Origin: an uncultured Granulosicoccaceae bacterium
GTDB lineage: Bacteria > Pseudomonadota > Gammaproteobacteria > Granulosicoccales > Granulosicoccaceae
Reading direction: 5' to 3'
Assembly: GCA_937922945.1 (NCBI GenBank)
Contig: CAKZUP010000066.1
Span: 1 to 64,000 of the forward strand
DNA length: 64,000 bases
In this document: piece after piece, positions 34,002 through 43,841 of the stretch
Layout: each line of letters starts with the position of its first letter
Position numbering within the stretch: position 1 is the stretch's first letter
Translations under genes and position numbers: made by a program
Notes under the pieces: generated by a model
The model's database searches: none
What the model was told of the DNA's origin: nothing
Seen by the model: the letters and a program-made list of their open reading frames with translations, nothing else

Positions 34002-35090
34002 TTGAAATTTATTCAAAACGCATGCTTGTCGGCACTCATCAGTGTCAGCTGTTGTGTGTGTGTTAGTGGTAGCTTGTTTGCTGCCGATACTCCCGAAACC
34101 GTCGATAAAACAGACAATGGCGATGCGATAGAAGAGGTCAAGTTCGTTAAAAAAGGCGGCCCTGATGACAGACGGTTTATACCACTTGAGCCCAGTTTTT
34201 TGTTGCTACCACAGCATTCGCAAACGTACGCTGGTGAAGAAGATCAACGAGCTTTGGAGGCACGTTTCTCATTTCAATACATTATTTTCAATTGCGAATT
34301 CACGTTTTTTCCATCCCGTAAATGTAAGACAACACAAGATACGGTTGTGACGTCTCTGTCCTATACCGGCGAATTCGATTTCTACATGGGAACGCGCGAG
34401 TCAGGCCCGGTTATAAACAGGATTAGTAATCCAGCACTTAATCTTACTTACGAAACCAAAGAGGAAAAATGGAAAACAGATTTTATTTCTGTCAATCATT
34501 TTGGGGTCAGTCTTGAGCATCGTTCCAACGGGCAGGTAATTGATGTTAACAAGAGATTAACCGACCCTACGTCTCCTGATAATGGAAAGTTCTTAACGCA
34601 AATAGCCTACGAGAGTGGTGATATCGAATACTTTGACGAATTAAGCAGAGGGGCGGATTACTTAAATTTCAAATCCAAATTCCAGATTGGAAAGGGCAGT
34701 ACTGAAGAACGTGACTGCGATTCCACCATCTGGTGTGTTGATATGCAGCTTCACTTCAAGCATTATTTCAGAAGCGATTCTAATATTACATGGGGTGAGC
34801 TTGCGGGTTCGAGTCTCAGAATTTGGGATTACGATCGATTGCGTTTAATTTTAACGAATGAATTCGAGTTTCCGATGACTGAACACCCTGTACAAGTTGA
34901 TGTTGACTATACAATGGGTGATCGCTTATCTGAAACAGACTCTGTCGATATCAACATCATAACGCCTTTACTTTGGCGTGGTTTGAATTTCCCACTATTA
35001 ATAAGGTATCACTCTGGGCCAATGGATAGATTATCAGACTACACACGAGGTTATAAATCTATTGGGATCGGTATTTATTTATCTGATTAA
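34002..35090 (+). CDS. Outer-membrane phospholipase A-like protein (OMPLA/PldA family)
   Basis: 362 residues from a TTG with a consensus AGGAGG site. A signal peptide ends near LFAADTP. The C-terminal two thirds are beta-rich. The OMPLA signature is visible as VSLEHRSNGQ (H173 and S175 match the catalytic His and Ser of NHxSNGR), and SRGADYLNF matches SRSWNRLY, where the OMPLA Asn is Asp here (D219). The C-terminus (RYHSGPMDRLSDYTRGYKSIGIGIYLSD) follows PldA closely. It probably hydrolyses phospholipids in the outer membrane. It looks more A+T-rich than neighbouring genes, which may mean transfer. Four mid-protein cysteines are unusual. Confidence 0.78.
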   Translation: MKFIQNACLSALISVSCCVCVSGSLFAADTPETVDKTDNGDAIEEVKFVKKGGPDDRRFIPLEPSFLLLPQHSQTYAGEEDQRALEARFSFQYIIFNCEFTFFPSRKCKTTQDTVVTSLSYTGEFDFYMGTRESGPVINRISNPALNLTYETKEEKWKTDFISVNHFGVSLEHRSNGQVIDVNKRLTDPTSPDNGKFLTQIAYESGDIEYFDELSRGADYLNFKSKFQIGKGSTEERDCDSTIWCVDMQLHFKHYFRSDSNITWGELAGSSLRIWDYDRLRLILTNEFEFPMTEHPVQVDVDYTMGDRLSETDSVDINIITPLLWRGLNFPLLIRYHSGPMDRLSDYTRGYKSIGIGIYLSD

Positions 35091-35147
35091 AAACGTCTTG
35101 CGATTGAGTTTGGCTGTGGCAACGCTTGCGACAATTGGCTCAGCAGC

Positions 35148-35159
35148 GTCGCTAGCGAC
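35148..35159. repeat. 12-base palindrome upstream of the enolase-superfamily gene
   Basis: GTCGCTAGCGAC is a perfect palindrome 40 bases before the start of the next gene. It could be an operator or the stem of a short terminator of the preceding gene. Confidence 0.4.
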
Positions 35160-35198
35160 TGCTAGACTTTAGGGCGGTTATTTGCGAAAAACAGATTT

Positions 35199-36356
35199 AT
35201 GACAACCATTACCCGGATCTCCGTATACACCCACTGTAATGATCTTGGCGGCAAAGTCTGGAACCCTGCCATACGGTGGAGCCATAAATATGCTGTTTTT
35301 GTGGAGCTCGAAAGCAGCAGTGGCACCGTCGGTGTAGGAGAATGCTGGTGTTTCGATAACTCGCCGGACTCTCTCGTCGCATTTTTGCGAACAGAAGTGG
35401 CACCTCACGTCTTGGGTATGCAGCTTAAAGAACATTCAACGCTACTTGCCAATCTTCGTTCACGGGCGACGTTAAGCGCAAGACATGGCATATTGGCGTC
35501 TGCATTATCCGGAGTGGATATCGCACTTTGGGATATACGCAGTCGTCAAGCCGGTATGCCGTTGTGGCGGTATTTAAAATCACACGGATGCCGCTCATCT
35601 ATGCCGGAGGGGTGTGTGTACTTGTATGGCAGTGGTGGTCTTTACGGTGAAGGAAAATCCACTGATGATCTTGTTGATGAACTATCCGGCATTTGCTCAA
35701 AGGGCTTTGACACAGTAAAAATGAAAATCGGTGCGCTGTCTATCGATGAAGACATTGAGCGCGTGAGTGCTGTGTTAAAAGGTTTGGATGAACGAGCCAA
35801 GCTCATTATAGATGGCGTGTATTCCTACACCCAAGCACAAGCGCTGCAGGTATTTTCGGCGATCGAATCTCAGCGAGTTATCGCGTTTCAATCTCCATTA
35901 CCGTCATCAGACATTGCAGGTATGCGTGAACTGGTCAAGGCAGGCATTCCGGTTATGGCCACTGAAGCGGAGTACCGTGAAGAAGTGCATGCCCAACTGA
36001 TCAATCGTGACACGGTAAAGTACTTACAAACCGCACCTATAGCACTGGGTGGTCTATCGCCATTGATCGACCTGGTGCAAGTTGAAGACGCTATCGTGCC
36101 CATGCTATCGCTGGAGGTTTCCTCAACAGCCTTGGCGATGATGGCGGCTTGTCATTTTGCAGTAGCAAGTGATTCTGTTGCACATACGGAGTACCATTTT
36201 TTGCATCAGGTGTTTTTTGAGCAGCTCGATTTGCGCCCTATAAAAGGTAATCCAGGTTGGTTTCAGTTGCCAGCAAGCATGGGTTTAGGTTTTTCTCTAC
36301 CAACGGAACAAGTCGAGCTGGCTTTCCAACAATCGAGTACCAAAAAAAATGGATAA
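35199..36356 (+). CDS. Enolase-superfamily (mandelate racemase/muconate cycloisomerase) protein with a changed metal ligand
   Basis: 385 residues. The N-terminal capping domain has VGVGECWCFDNSPDS; the barrel starts with GVDIALWDIRSRQAGMPLWRYL. The Lys pair TVKMKIG is present. The metal ligands in this family are three acids spaced about 25 apart: here D205 (LIIDGVYSY), Q231 (AFQSPLP, where Glu is expected) and E256 (MATEAEY). Loss of the middle Glu suggests weak or altered metal binding, or a non-catalytic protein. Possible substrates are sugar acids. It is followed, on the other strand, by an amidase. Confidence 0.78.
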   Translation: MTTITRISVYTHCNDLGGKVWNPAIRWSHKYAVFVELESSSGTVGVGECWCFDNSPDSLVAFLRTEVAPHVLGMQLKEHSTLLANLRSRATLSARHGILASALSGVDIALWDIRSRQAGMPLWRYLKSHGCRSSMPEGCVYLYGSGGLYGEGKSTDDLVDELSGICSKGFDTVKMKIGALSIDEDIERVSAVLKGLDERAKLIIDGVYSYTQAQALQVFSAIESQRVIAFQSPLPSSDIAGMRELVKAGIPVMATEAEYREEVHAQLINRDTVKYLQTAPIALGGLSPLIDLVQVEDAIVPMLSLEVSSTALAMMAACHFAVASDSVAHTEYHFLHQVFFEQLDLRPIKGNPGWFQLPASMGLGFSLPTEQVELAFQQSSTKKNG

Positions 36357-36401
36357 CCCAGGGAACTTTGGCGTACAGCTAAACCCGATTCGACAGTCTT
36401 A

Positions 36402-37766
36402 TCAGTCTAATGCATCACTAATAGCATAAGCCGTTTCCAACAGCGTGTTGTCTGCATTCGATGCCATTAATACTTGTAGCCCGGTTGGCAGCCCGTCTTT
36501 GTGCATCGGCAGAGAAACGCCACACAAGCCGAGCATGTTGCCAGGCTGTGTATTACGCGAGGCAAGTAACGCGCGTTCGTGCAGCTTACCGGAGACAATA
36601 TCTGACAATGCGATGGGTTCAAATGGGCAAGTTGGTGTTAGCCAGCAATCTAGCTCGTGAAAACTCTGATGTGCTTTTGCAGCTAGTTCAACGCTGCGTT
36701 TTTTTGCCGCTACGTATTCAACCGCGCTAACGCTGAGCCCATGTGCGGCGCGTTGTGCCGATACTGTATCCATCCCATCGCGTATTTCATTGAATAACTG
36801 AGGAGTTAGATTAGTGATAACTTCTGCACCCAATATATCCGCCATGATGTAAGCCCGCTCCACGGCTTCGGGAAAATCGAAATCATAGCGAATGGCACCG
36901 GCCGCCACCAATGCATCGCAGGCCCGGCTGAAATCATCTTGTACCTTCTTATCCAGCTCGTCCATGAACAGGGTGTCCGGGACTCCGAAGCGTAAACCAG
37001 CAAGCGATTTTTTTGGTGTAATGCTTTCGCCTGTCATGAGCGTATGCAGCAGTGCTGCATCGTCTATCGTTCTCACTAACGGCCCGACAGAATCAAACGT
37101 TTGGGAAAGCGGGAATATCCCATCGGTTGGCCATCGTCCCATGCTGGTTTTATGCCCGACAATACCCGTGAAACAGGCGGGTATACGAACCGAGCCTCCA
37201 GTGTCTGTACCTAGTGCCAGTCCGACTATTCCCGCGGAAACTGCAACAGCGGACCCACTTGAAGAGCCCCCGGGAATTCGATGAACGTTTCGGTCAACCG
37301 GGTTCCATGGTGTGCCTCGTGCTTCATTGACACCGGTCGCACCAAATGCAAACTCAACAGTTTTGGTTTTACCCAACACGATCGCACCAGCGGCTTTCAG
37401 GGTTTTCATCACCGAGCCTTCGCTGCCCGATAGATGTGCTGTATTTGCATTTGAACCATTGGTGGTGGGTAGGCCGTCAACCGATATGATGTCTTTGACG
37501 CCGATTGGTAAGCCCATTAGGGGGCCTAGATCTCGGCGACTGGCCAGCAAGGCATCCATGGCCTCGGCGGTCGCAAGCGCACGTTCATCGTCCAGACATT
37601 CAAACGCACCGAGATCTTCATTTTGCCGCGCGCGTTCAAGGCAATAGCGCACTGTGTCAGTGAAGCTGAATTCCCCGTTGCGCACCCGAGTAGACCACGC
37701 GGCTACACCGTTGGCAAAAAGATCATCGTCGGTGGACGGTGTATTCGAGCTGCTGTTTGGCGACAT
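36402..37766 (-). CDS. Amidase-signature family hydrolase
   Basis: 454 residues, usual length. The Ser-cisSer-Lys triad is seen in GVKDI (Lys) and in the Gly/Ser-rich signature PGGSSSGSAVAVSAGIVGLALGTDTGGSVRIPA. FTGIVGHKTSMGRWPTDG and GPLVRTIDDAALL are also conserved. It is not GatA by context or by the C-terminal part; it is a general amide hydrolase of unknown substrate, with no signal peptide. It may act with the adjacent, convergent enolase-superfamily gene, but nothing in the sequence proves this. Confidence 0.87.
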   Translation of the reverse strand: MSPNSSSNTPSTDDDLFANGVAAWSTRVRNGEFSFTDTVRYCLERARQNEDLGAFECLDDERALATAEAMDALLASRRDLGPLMGLPIGVKDIISVDGLPTTNGSNANTAHLSGSEGSVMKTLKAAGAIVLGKTKTVEFAFGATGVNEARGTPWNPVDRNVHRIPGGSSSGSAVAVSAGIVGLALGTDTGGSVRIPACFTGIVGHKTSMGRWPTDGIFPLSQTFDSVGPLVRTIDDAALLHTLMTGESITPKKSLAGLRFGVPDTLFMDELDKKVQDDFSRACDALVAAGAIRYDFDFPEAVERAYIMADILGAEVITNLTPQLFNEIRDGMDTVSAQRAAHGLSVSAVEYVAAKKRSVELAAKAHQSFHELDCWLTPTCPFEPIALSDIVSGKLHERALLASRNTQPGNMLGLCGVSLPMHKDGLPTGLQVLMASNADNTLLETAYAISDALD

Positions 37767-37900
37767 ACTGGTGAGTTCCGCTAATGAATTCTCTCGTTGT
37801 ACTGGCTATTAAAGCACCGTGTTGCGTTCTGTTGTTGAAAAATATACGTTGGCTCGATAAAACACATCAGCTAAACGAACTGCTATCAGTTTAGTGCCGA

Positions 37901-38608
37901 CTATGCGCCGATACTTTTTTCTGTTGTGCTTTTTTCCGAAAACACCGGAAGCACACATTCTGGCCCAACGATGAATAGCTGGTCGCGTTTCTTTGGCTTC
38001 ACGGTGTAGCCGCCGGTGAACTGACCGAATGCGGGCAAAACGGAATAGTCAGAACCAAACCAGAACACAGGCGCTCTGACGCTTTCTTTTCTGCTGGCAA
38101 CAATCCGGTAGCAAGGATGTACATGTCCACAGAGCACATGCCCACGATGATCTGAACCTGGTTCGTGCTGGAACACAAACGGTGTTTCAACCAGTGGATT
38201 GGCATACCACGTTATCCGGCTATCGAGCCGATCTTGTCCTGCTGGCTTATCGTGGTTGCCAGCCACCACTTCAACCGTGAGCGCGGCATGTCGATCAAGG
38301 AAAGCACTGAATGAACCAAGCCAGCTCTCGCTCAGTGAGGGCATGGAGTGGATTAAATCACCGAGCACAAGCAAGCGCTCGGCACCACTGGCGTTGATCA
38401 GTCTGGAAAGACGGTCGATATCAGCGTTGCTGGGCCCTGCAGGAACAGGGGATCCGGCGCGACCAAACACGTACTCCTTGCCCAGATGCACATCGGCTAC
38501 CAGCAGGGTACGAGTGCTTGGCCAATAAGCGACTTTTTCCGGGTGCAGCAGTAATTGTGTGCCTGCACAGGTCGCTGCGCAACAGCGTTTCTGGAACTCA
38601 GGATTCAC
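37901..38608 (-). CDS. pdeM: Ligase-associated metallophosphoesterase PdeM
   Basis: 235 residues from a GTG. All calcineurin-type motifs are present: VADVHLGKE, GDLIHS, GNHDKP and CGHVHPC. The N-terminal WPSTRTLLVADVHLGKEYVFG is typical of the 'ligase-associated DNA damage response endonuclease' group, normally encoded with an ATP-dependent DNA ligase, an exonuclease and an Lhr-type helicase. Here it overlaps the end of the helicase gene by 11 bases, so the pair is translationally coupled, but ligase and exonuclease genes are missing from the window. Confidence 0.88.
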   Translation of the reverse strand: MNPEFQKRCCAATCAGTQLLLHPEKVAYWPSTRTLLVADVHLGKEYVFGRAGSPVPAGPSNADIDRLSRLINASGAERLLVLGDLIHSMPSLSESWLGSFSAFLDRHAALTVEVVAGNHDKPAGQDRLDSRITWYANPLVETPFVFQHEPGSDHRGHVLCGHVHPCYRIVASRKESVRAPVFWFGSDYSVLPAFGQFTGGYTVKPKKRDQLFIVGPECVLPVFSEKSTTEKSIGA

Positions 38609-41051
38609 GCGATTCGTCCATAACGGATTCGAGTTGTTTCAGCATGCGCTCTATTCGACTTTGAAACGTTTCCGATGAAATGGTTTGAGTCTGGCTTTGA
38701 AGCGACTCGGCCCAGAGCGGAAATGACAACGGCGTTAGTTGCTCAGTGACGTTCAGCATCCAGTTCTGTGATTGTATCCGATTAAGCGTCGCTTCAATTC
38801 GTTTAAATTCCAGTTGCGCCTGCAGCACCTCGCGTCTGGCTTGATCCAGCAGCTGATTCTCTGCGTCATGAGTTTCCAGAACATCGTAGATAAGCGAGCT
38901 ACTGGCTTGAACCTGCTTTGACGATTTTCCACGTCCCGGGTATCCGTCGAAAACCAAGCCCGATATTCTGGCTATGTCGCGAAACTGGCGTTTTGTGATC
39001 TCGCTGGTGTTGATGGATTTCAGAATGTCTTCGCTAAGTTTCTCAATACTGAAAACAGATTTCAGTAAATCAACATCGACATCGATAGGCTGCTGACTTT
39101 GTAATTCGAATCCATAGTCGTTTACGGTAAGCGTGTAAGTCGCGCTGTTCTGTTCGCTTAGGCGTGAGGCTGCCAGCATGGCAATTCCTTCATGCGCCAA
39201 CCGGCCCGCGAACGGAAAACAGAATAAACTATAGGTGTTTTTGGTGTGCGTCAGTTCGATAAGAAAGTCGTTGACGGTCGGCAGGCTCGACCAGTTATTC
39301 TGAGCGTTCAGTAAACCGTCAATGGATTGCAGCTCGAATTCATCTGCTTTGTTGTCTTTCCACAGTTGCAGGGTTTCGAGCAAGCTGGTGGATAGCTGGG
39401 TGGATAAGGGGAGGTATGTTCCATTCCAGCGTGGTACCCAACGACTGCGCTTGGTGGCGTTTTTAACGTAGGCCACCATATCCCGAATAGAGAGCAGTTC
39501 GAGTTGCCGACCCGAAAATTGGAATACATCGCCAGGCTTCAGGCGTGACATAAACGATTCCTCAATGGTGCCCAAACGTTTGCCCCCGCGAAACGCAACG
39601 AACATGGTGGCGTCGCTACTGATGGTGCCAATACTCATGCGGTGTTTCTTGCTTATTTGTTCGTTCATGACTCGATAAACGCCGGTCACTTGCACCACTT
39701 TGTGATATTGCGGATAGCCTTGCAATGCCTGGCCACCGCGCGTAATAAAATCCAGCACCCATTGCCACTGTGTATCGGTGAGCTCAGCGAATGCATGGGT
39801 TGAACGAACTTCTTCCAACATGGCAGAGTCTATAAAGCCCTCACCCAGGGCGATGGTGACTAAATGCTGGCAGAGCACGTCCAGGGAAAGCGTGAGTGGT
39901 TCTCTTGATTCAATTTGGTTGGCATGCAGGGCGCGACGTGCAGCAGCAATTTCCACTAATTCGAATGCGTGTGCCGGTACGCAGAGTATCCGTGACACGG
40001 CGCCGGGTCGGTGACCACTGCGTCCAGCACGCTGCATAAGTCGAGCAACCCCCTTGGGACTTCCGACTTGTATCACTTGATCGACCGGAGAAAAATCGAC
40101 ACCGAGATCGAGTGAAGAGGTACAAACGACGCAATTGAGTTCGCCGTTTCGCAATCGCGATTCAATTGATTGTCTTAACTCGCGATCGATAGAGCCATGA
40201 TGCAGCGCCAAACTCATTAGCCAGTCAGGCCGCTCTTCCAGAATGGCTTGAAACCAGAGTTCTGCCTGTGACCGAGTGTTCGTGAACAGTAACGTTGTGC
40301 CGGCTTTTTCTATAACGTTAATCACAGGCTTTACCAACGTTAAACCTAAATGCCCAGACCATGGAAACTGTGCCAAGTCATCGGGTAGCAAAGTCGTGAT
40401 TTCTATATCGCGTGGTTGAATGCCCTGAATGAGTGTGCCGGCTTTGTTCGGGCCGAGTAGGGTGCTCATAGCGGTGTCAAGATTACCGAGCGTGGCCGAT
40501 AGGCCCCATATGCGCATGTCTTTGTGTTTTGCTCTTAAGCGTGCAAGACATAATTCGAGTTGCACGCCGCGTTTGCTACCCATCAGCTCGTGCCATTCGT
40601 CAACGATAACGGTGTGCAAGTCGTTGAATGTTTTTGCACTGTCGGCGTAACTTAATAGCAGCGACAGGCTCTCTGGTGTTGTGACCAACGCATAAGGTGG
40701 TTTTTCGCGTTGCTTTCGGCGAACACTTGCACTGGTATCGCCAGTGCGGATTTGAACTTCAAGCGTCAGCCCGTGCGCATCACTTGCGTGTTGAAGATTT
40801 TCACAGGTGTCGTTGGCCAGTGCGCGTAATGGCGTTATCCACAAAACCCGTAGCTTCTGTTCTCGTGCCTGTTCGTGAACCGCCGCTTGAATCGGGCCAA
40901 GCCACGCTGCCAAGGTTTTTCCGCTGCCAGTGGGTGAGTGAATCAGGCCGGATTCGCCGTTATGCCATGCTTGCCATGCTTGACGTTGAAAATCGAATAC
41001 TTGCCATTTTTCCTGCTCGAACCAAGCAATGGATTTGGCTGCATCAGACAT
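38598..41051 (-). CDS. Ligase-associated DEXH-box (Lhr-type) DNA helicase
   Basis: 817 residues from the ATG at 41051; a TTG 15 bases upstream is less likely. Helicase motifs: HSPTGSGKTLAAW (I), VTTPESLSLLLS, DEWHELMG (II), GLSATLGN (III), LLFTNTRSQ, VVCTSSLDLGVDF (V) and MQRAGRSGHRPG (VI), followed by the Lhr winged-helix and C-terminal parts (FRGGKRLGTIEESF, PGDVFQFSGRQLELL). It is predicted to act with PdeM in DNA repair. The upstream region is divergent to the c-di-GMP gene. Confidence 0.9.
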   Translation of the reverse strand: MSDAAKSIAWFEQEKWQVFDFQRQAWQAWHNGESGLIHSPTGSGKTLAAWLGPIQAAVHEQAREQKLRVLWITPLRALANDTCENLQHASDAHGLTLEVQIRTGDTSASVRRKQREKPPYALVTTPESLSLLLSYADSAKTFNDLHTVIVDEWHELMGSKRGVQLELCLARLRAKHKDMRIWGLSATLGNLDTAMSTLLGPNKAGTLIQGIQPRDIEITTLLPDDLAQFPWSGHLGLTLVKPVINVIEKAGTTLLFTNTRSQAELWFQAILEERPDWLMSLALHHGSIDRELRQSIESRLRNGELNCVVCTSSLDLGVDFSPVDQVIQVGSPKGVARLMQRAGRSGHRPGAVSRILCVPAHAFELVEIAAARRALHANQIESREPLTLSLDVLCQHLVTIALGEGFIDSAMLEEVRSTHAFAELTDTQWQWVLDFITRGGQALQGYPQYHKVVQVTGVYRVMNEQISKKHRMSIGTISSDATMFVAFRGGKRLGTIEESFMSRLKPGDVFQFSGRQLELLSIRDMVAYVKNATKRSRWVPRWNGTYLPLSTQLSTSLLETLQLWKDNKADEFELQSIDGLLNAQNNWSSLPTVNDFLIELTHTKNTYSLFCFPFAGRLAHEGIAMLAASRLSEQNSATYTLTVNDYGFELQSQQPIDVDVDLLKSVFSIEKLSEDILKSINTSEITKRQFRDIARISGLVFDGYPGRGKSSKQVQASSSLIYDVLETHDAENQLLDQARREVLQAQLEFKRIEATLNRIQSQNWMLNVTEQLTPLSFPLWAESLQSQTQTISSETFQSRIERMLKQLESVMDESRES

Positions 41052-41305
41052 GGTTACAGTACACAAAAAAATTCGTCAGTGCGTCACAAAACCTGGGGCA
41101 TAGTTCTTTGCCGGTGCTTGAGCAGGCATTGTACTTTATGGATAGTTCGTTCGATGCAGTCGTCATTTGTCGCTGGTGATAAGCCTGATTCGAGAGCCAG
41201 TGTCCGAAAAGTGTGTCTGCTGGTCAACATTTTGTTACGTGCAGCTTAACAGTGTAACCAGATTAGCCGAAACATAGGTTAACAATTAATTAGCATGGAT
41301 ATGCT

Positions 41306-43018
41306 GTGAAACACAATGGGTTAAGTAAGGTCAGCTCGGTAAGAACGGCTGATAAAAAGCTGTATCGTGCTTTTGCGCATCTGGCCGCTGACTGGATTTG
41401 GGAGCTGGATGAAACTCTTCGATACGTGTTTCACGATGGCAAAGCGGGTTCTTCTGCAGGCTTGCCGGGTGAGCATCTGGTAGGGCTTAGTCGGATCGAT
41501 GTATTAAGCGCTCATTTCCCCCCAAGCGCTGAGCTCGCTGAACATCACCAGCGTATGCTGCGGCGTGAAAAAGTTGATATCGTTTTGCCTGTCACTACCG
41601 ACTCCGGTCATCGCTACGTTCATGTTATTGCTGAGCCTCAGTTTGAAGGCGATGGTGTTTTTAAAGGGTATCGAGGTTGTGGCAGAGATGTCACGCGGCG
41701 CGTGGAGCTGGAATCGAAGCTTGCGCATCTAGCCACGCACGATGATTTAACCGGTGTGATAAATCGCCGCGAATTTGAACGAAAGCTTGCCGAGCTACAC
41801 GAGAGAGCCAAGCGCACAAACGATACATACTCCTTGTGTTTTATTGATCTGGATAAATTCAAGCACGTTAATGATACCGGTGGACATCATGCAGGAGATC
41901 AGCTTCTGCGTGAGCTTGTAGGCGTGATACACAAGCATGTTCAGCCCGGAGAAACCCTTGCTCGTTTAGGTGGGGATGAGTTCGGCTTGCTATTGCTATC
42001 CAATACGGCTGATGCGCGCGTTGAAGTAGAAAAAATCATTGACGAAATATCGCGATATAAATTTTTCTGGGAAGGAAAGGAATTTAAAGTAGGGGCGAGT
42101 ATTGGGATAACCCCTATATCCAGTCAAAGTCGATCGATAGATAGTTTGATGGTGAAGGCCGACAACGCTTGTTATGCGGCGAAGCACAACGGTCGAAATC
42201 AGTCTCATGTATCAGATGAGGAAATTTTGATTGAATCTGCCGGTGCAAATCGCATTGCCATGATTCGACAATCGATGGAAAATAATCAGTACAAGTTGCT
42301 CATGCAGCCCATTGTTTGCTTAAGTGAGGTCGAATCGTTCTCGCGCTACGAGCTGCTGATTCGATTGGCATGTGAAAACGGAGAATTACTGGAACCAGGA
42401 GCATTTATGCCACTGGCGAAAAAGTATTCGTTAATGCAGGAGTTGGATCGCTGGGTGGTTGAAAATGCGCTGCTTGCACTGACATCGCTGCATGCTTCAG
42501 GTGAGGATGTTGGTGTCAGTATTAATCTGTCGGTGAGTACTCTGGCTGATACCAATGCGCTCAAGCGTATCGCTGATATTTTTAAACAGCATAAATTACC
42601 AAGAAACCGGATTTGCTTTGACATCACCGAAACACACGCTATTCGAAATATTGATGGTGTGTCAGAGTTTATGGAATCGCTAAGGTCTGAAGGAGTGGAG
42701 TTTGCGCTCGATGATTTCGGCAATGGCTTATGTTCCTTCAGCTACCTACAACACTTCCCGATTGACTACTTAAAGATAGATGGTGAGTTAATCCGACGAC
42801 TGTCAACGGATGAAACCGCCCGCTGTATAACCAGTTCGCTGCACGATCTAAGTATAAAATTGGGTATAAAGACAGTAGCTGAGTCAGTTGAAGATGATGA
42901 GACAGTAAGCCATATCCAGGCGATAGGCATCGACTACATGCAGGGTTTCGGCGTTGCACATCTGGTTGAACTTGAAGCGCCAACGGTGTTGAACCCGGAG
43001 TTCAGTATTCTGAAATAA
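41306..43018 (+). CDS. PAS-GGDEF-EAL c-di-GMP signalling protein
   Basis: 570 residues, soluble, starting at GTG. An N-terminal PAS-like domain begins DWIWELDETLRYVFHDG. The diguanylate cyclase domain has LARLGGDEFGLLL (G222-F226); no RxxD inhibitory site precedes it. The phosphodiesterase domain has YELLIRL in place of the EAL core (E349 kept), SINLS, DITET, LDDFGNG and DYLKIDGELI, so the main metal-binding residues are present. Either or both activities are possible. It is a single gene facing a convergent hydrolase across a small hairpin. Confidence 0.93.
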   Translation: MKHNGLSKVSSVRTADKKLYRAFAHLAADWIWELDETLRYVFHDGKAGSSAGLPGEHLVGLSRIDVLSAHFPPSAELAEHHQRMLRREKVDIVLPVTTDSGHRYVHVIAEPQFEGDGVFKGYRGCGRDVTRRVELESKLAHLATHDDLTGVINRREFERKLAELHERAKRTNDTYSLCFIDLDKFKHVNDTGGHHAGDQLLRELVGVIHKHVQPGETLARLGGDEFGLLLLSNTADARVEVEKIIDEISRYKFFWEGKEFKVGASIGITPISSQSRSIDSLMVKADNACYAAKHNGRNQSHVSDEEILIESAGANRIAMIRQSMENNQYKLLMQPIVCLSEVESFSRYELLIRLACENGELLEPGAFMPLAKKYSLMQELDRWVVENALLALTSLHASGEDVGVSINLSVSTLADTNALKRIADIFKQHKLPRNRICFDITETHAIRNIDGVSEFMESLRSEGVEFALDDFGNGLCSFSYLQHFPIDYLKIDGELIRRLSTDETARCITSSLHDLSIKLGIKTVAESVEDDETVSHIQAIGIDYMQGFGVAHLVELEAPTVLNPEFSILK

Positions 43019-43034
43019 GTGTGAACGCCGATCT

Positions 43035-43054
43035 ATGGGTGTTGACGAACCCAT
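43035..43054. terminator. Small hairpin between convergent genes
   Basis: ATGGGT (43035-43040) pairs with ACCCAT (43049-43054) across an eight-base loop, in the 43-base gap between the c-di-GMP gene and the minus-strand hydrolase. No U-run follows, so terminator activity is uncertain. Confidence 0.35.
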
Positions 43055-43061
43055 GCAGGAA

Positions 43062-43841
43062 TCAGGAATCAATTAGCAGTTCGAATTGTTCTTTTAATTT
43101 ATTCAGGTGCAGTGGTTGCGATAGACGATGGTCCGCACCCTGTATCAGGGTCAGTGATGCATCTGGCGAGTGCGTGAATGTGTCCAATAAGCGCTGAGAA
43201 TACTCCCAGGGCACATCGGCGTCTGCGGTACCATGAAGCATTCTAACTGGCACTGTTATATCAAGGCTTGTATCGTTCTCAAGCAAGCAGAGCGCCTTGC
43301 CGCTATTGAAAAGCCCAATTCGTAAGCGCCAGTCTGGTCCTTCATATGGCGTTGGTTTTGTTATGCATTCTCCTTTGGTGAGTCTGTCCTGCTCGTTGGA
43401 ACTCAGCGCTGGCCACAATAATCTCTGGGTAAAATCGGGCGCCGCGGCAATGGTTATCAGTGCCTGAATTTGCGCCGGTCTCTGCAGTAGCGCATGCGTT
43501 GCAAGCCATGCACCCATTGACGAGCCACAAAGCACCGCTTTATGAGGCAAGTGATCAAGTACTGCAATCGTGTCGGTGAGCCAGTCGTGCAACGTTAAGT
43601 ATTCAGGCTCGCCATCAGACTCCCCGTGACCGCGATAATCAAAACGGGTAAAGCCCCAACCGTTCTTTTGACATAAATCGGCTAAAAATTCTGCTTTAAT
43701 GCCGCGCATGGAAGAATGAAATCCACCACAGAACAACACGTGCGCATTGTCGGGTTGACGTGCCGGAGTTGTTTCGATCGAGATAGTCGCGCTTGAGGCG
43801 GCGGCTGGCTGTAATTTGTACTGTGAAGTGGTATTTTGCAT
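43062..43841 (-). CDS. Cytoplasmic alpha/beta hydrolase, ABHD10-like
   Basis: About 259 residues from the ATG at 43841; the longer frame (from 43973) adds a non-conserved stretch. Motifs: LFCGGFHSSMRGIKAEFLAD (oxyanion region), FDYRGHGESDGEP, the nucleophile elbow CGSSMGAWLA, acid in HGTADADVP and His in GADHRLS. This pattern is close to the mitochondrial ABHD10 and bacterial relatives, which act as esterases or acyl-protein thioesterases. No signal peptide. It is divergent from the HAD phosphatase gene. Confidence 0.83.
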   Translation of the reverse strand: MQNTTSQYKLQPAAASSATISIETTPARQPDNAHVLFCGGFHSSMRGIKAEFLADLCQKNGWGFTRFDYRGHGESDGEPEYLTLHDWLTDTIAVLDHLPHKAVLCGSSMGAWLATHALLQRPAQIQALITIAAAPDFTQRLLWPALSSNEQDRLTKGECITKPTPYEGPDWRLRIGLFNSGKALCLLENDTSLDITVPVRMLHGTADADVPWEYSQRLLDTFTHSPDASLTLIQGADHRLSQPLHLNKLKEQFELLIDS

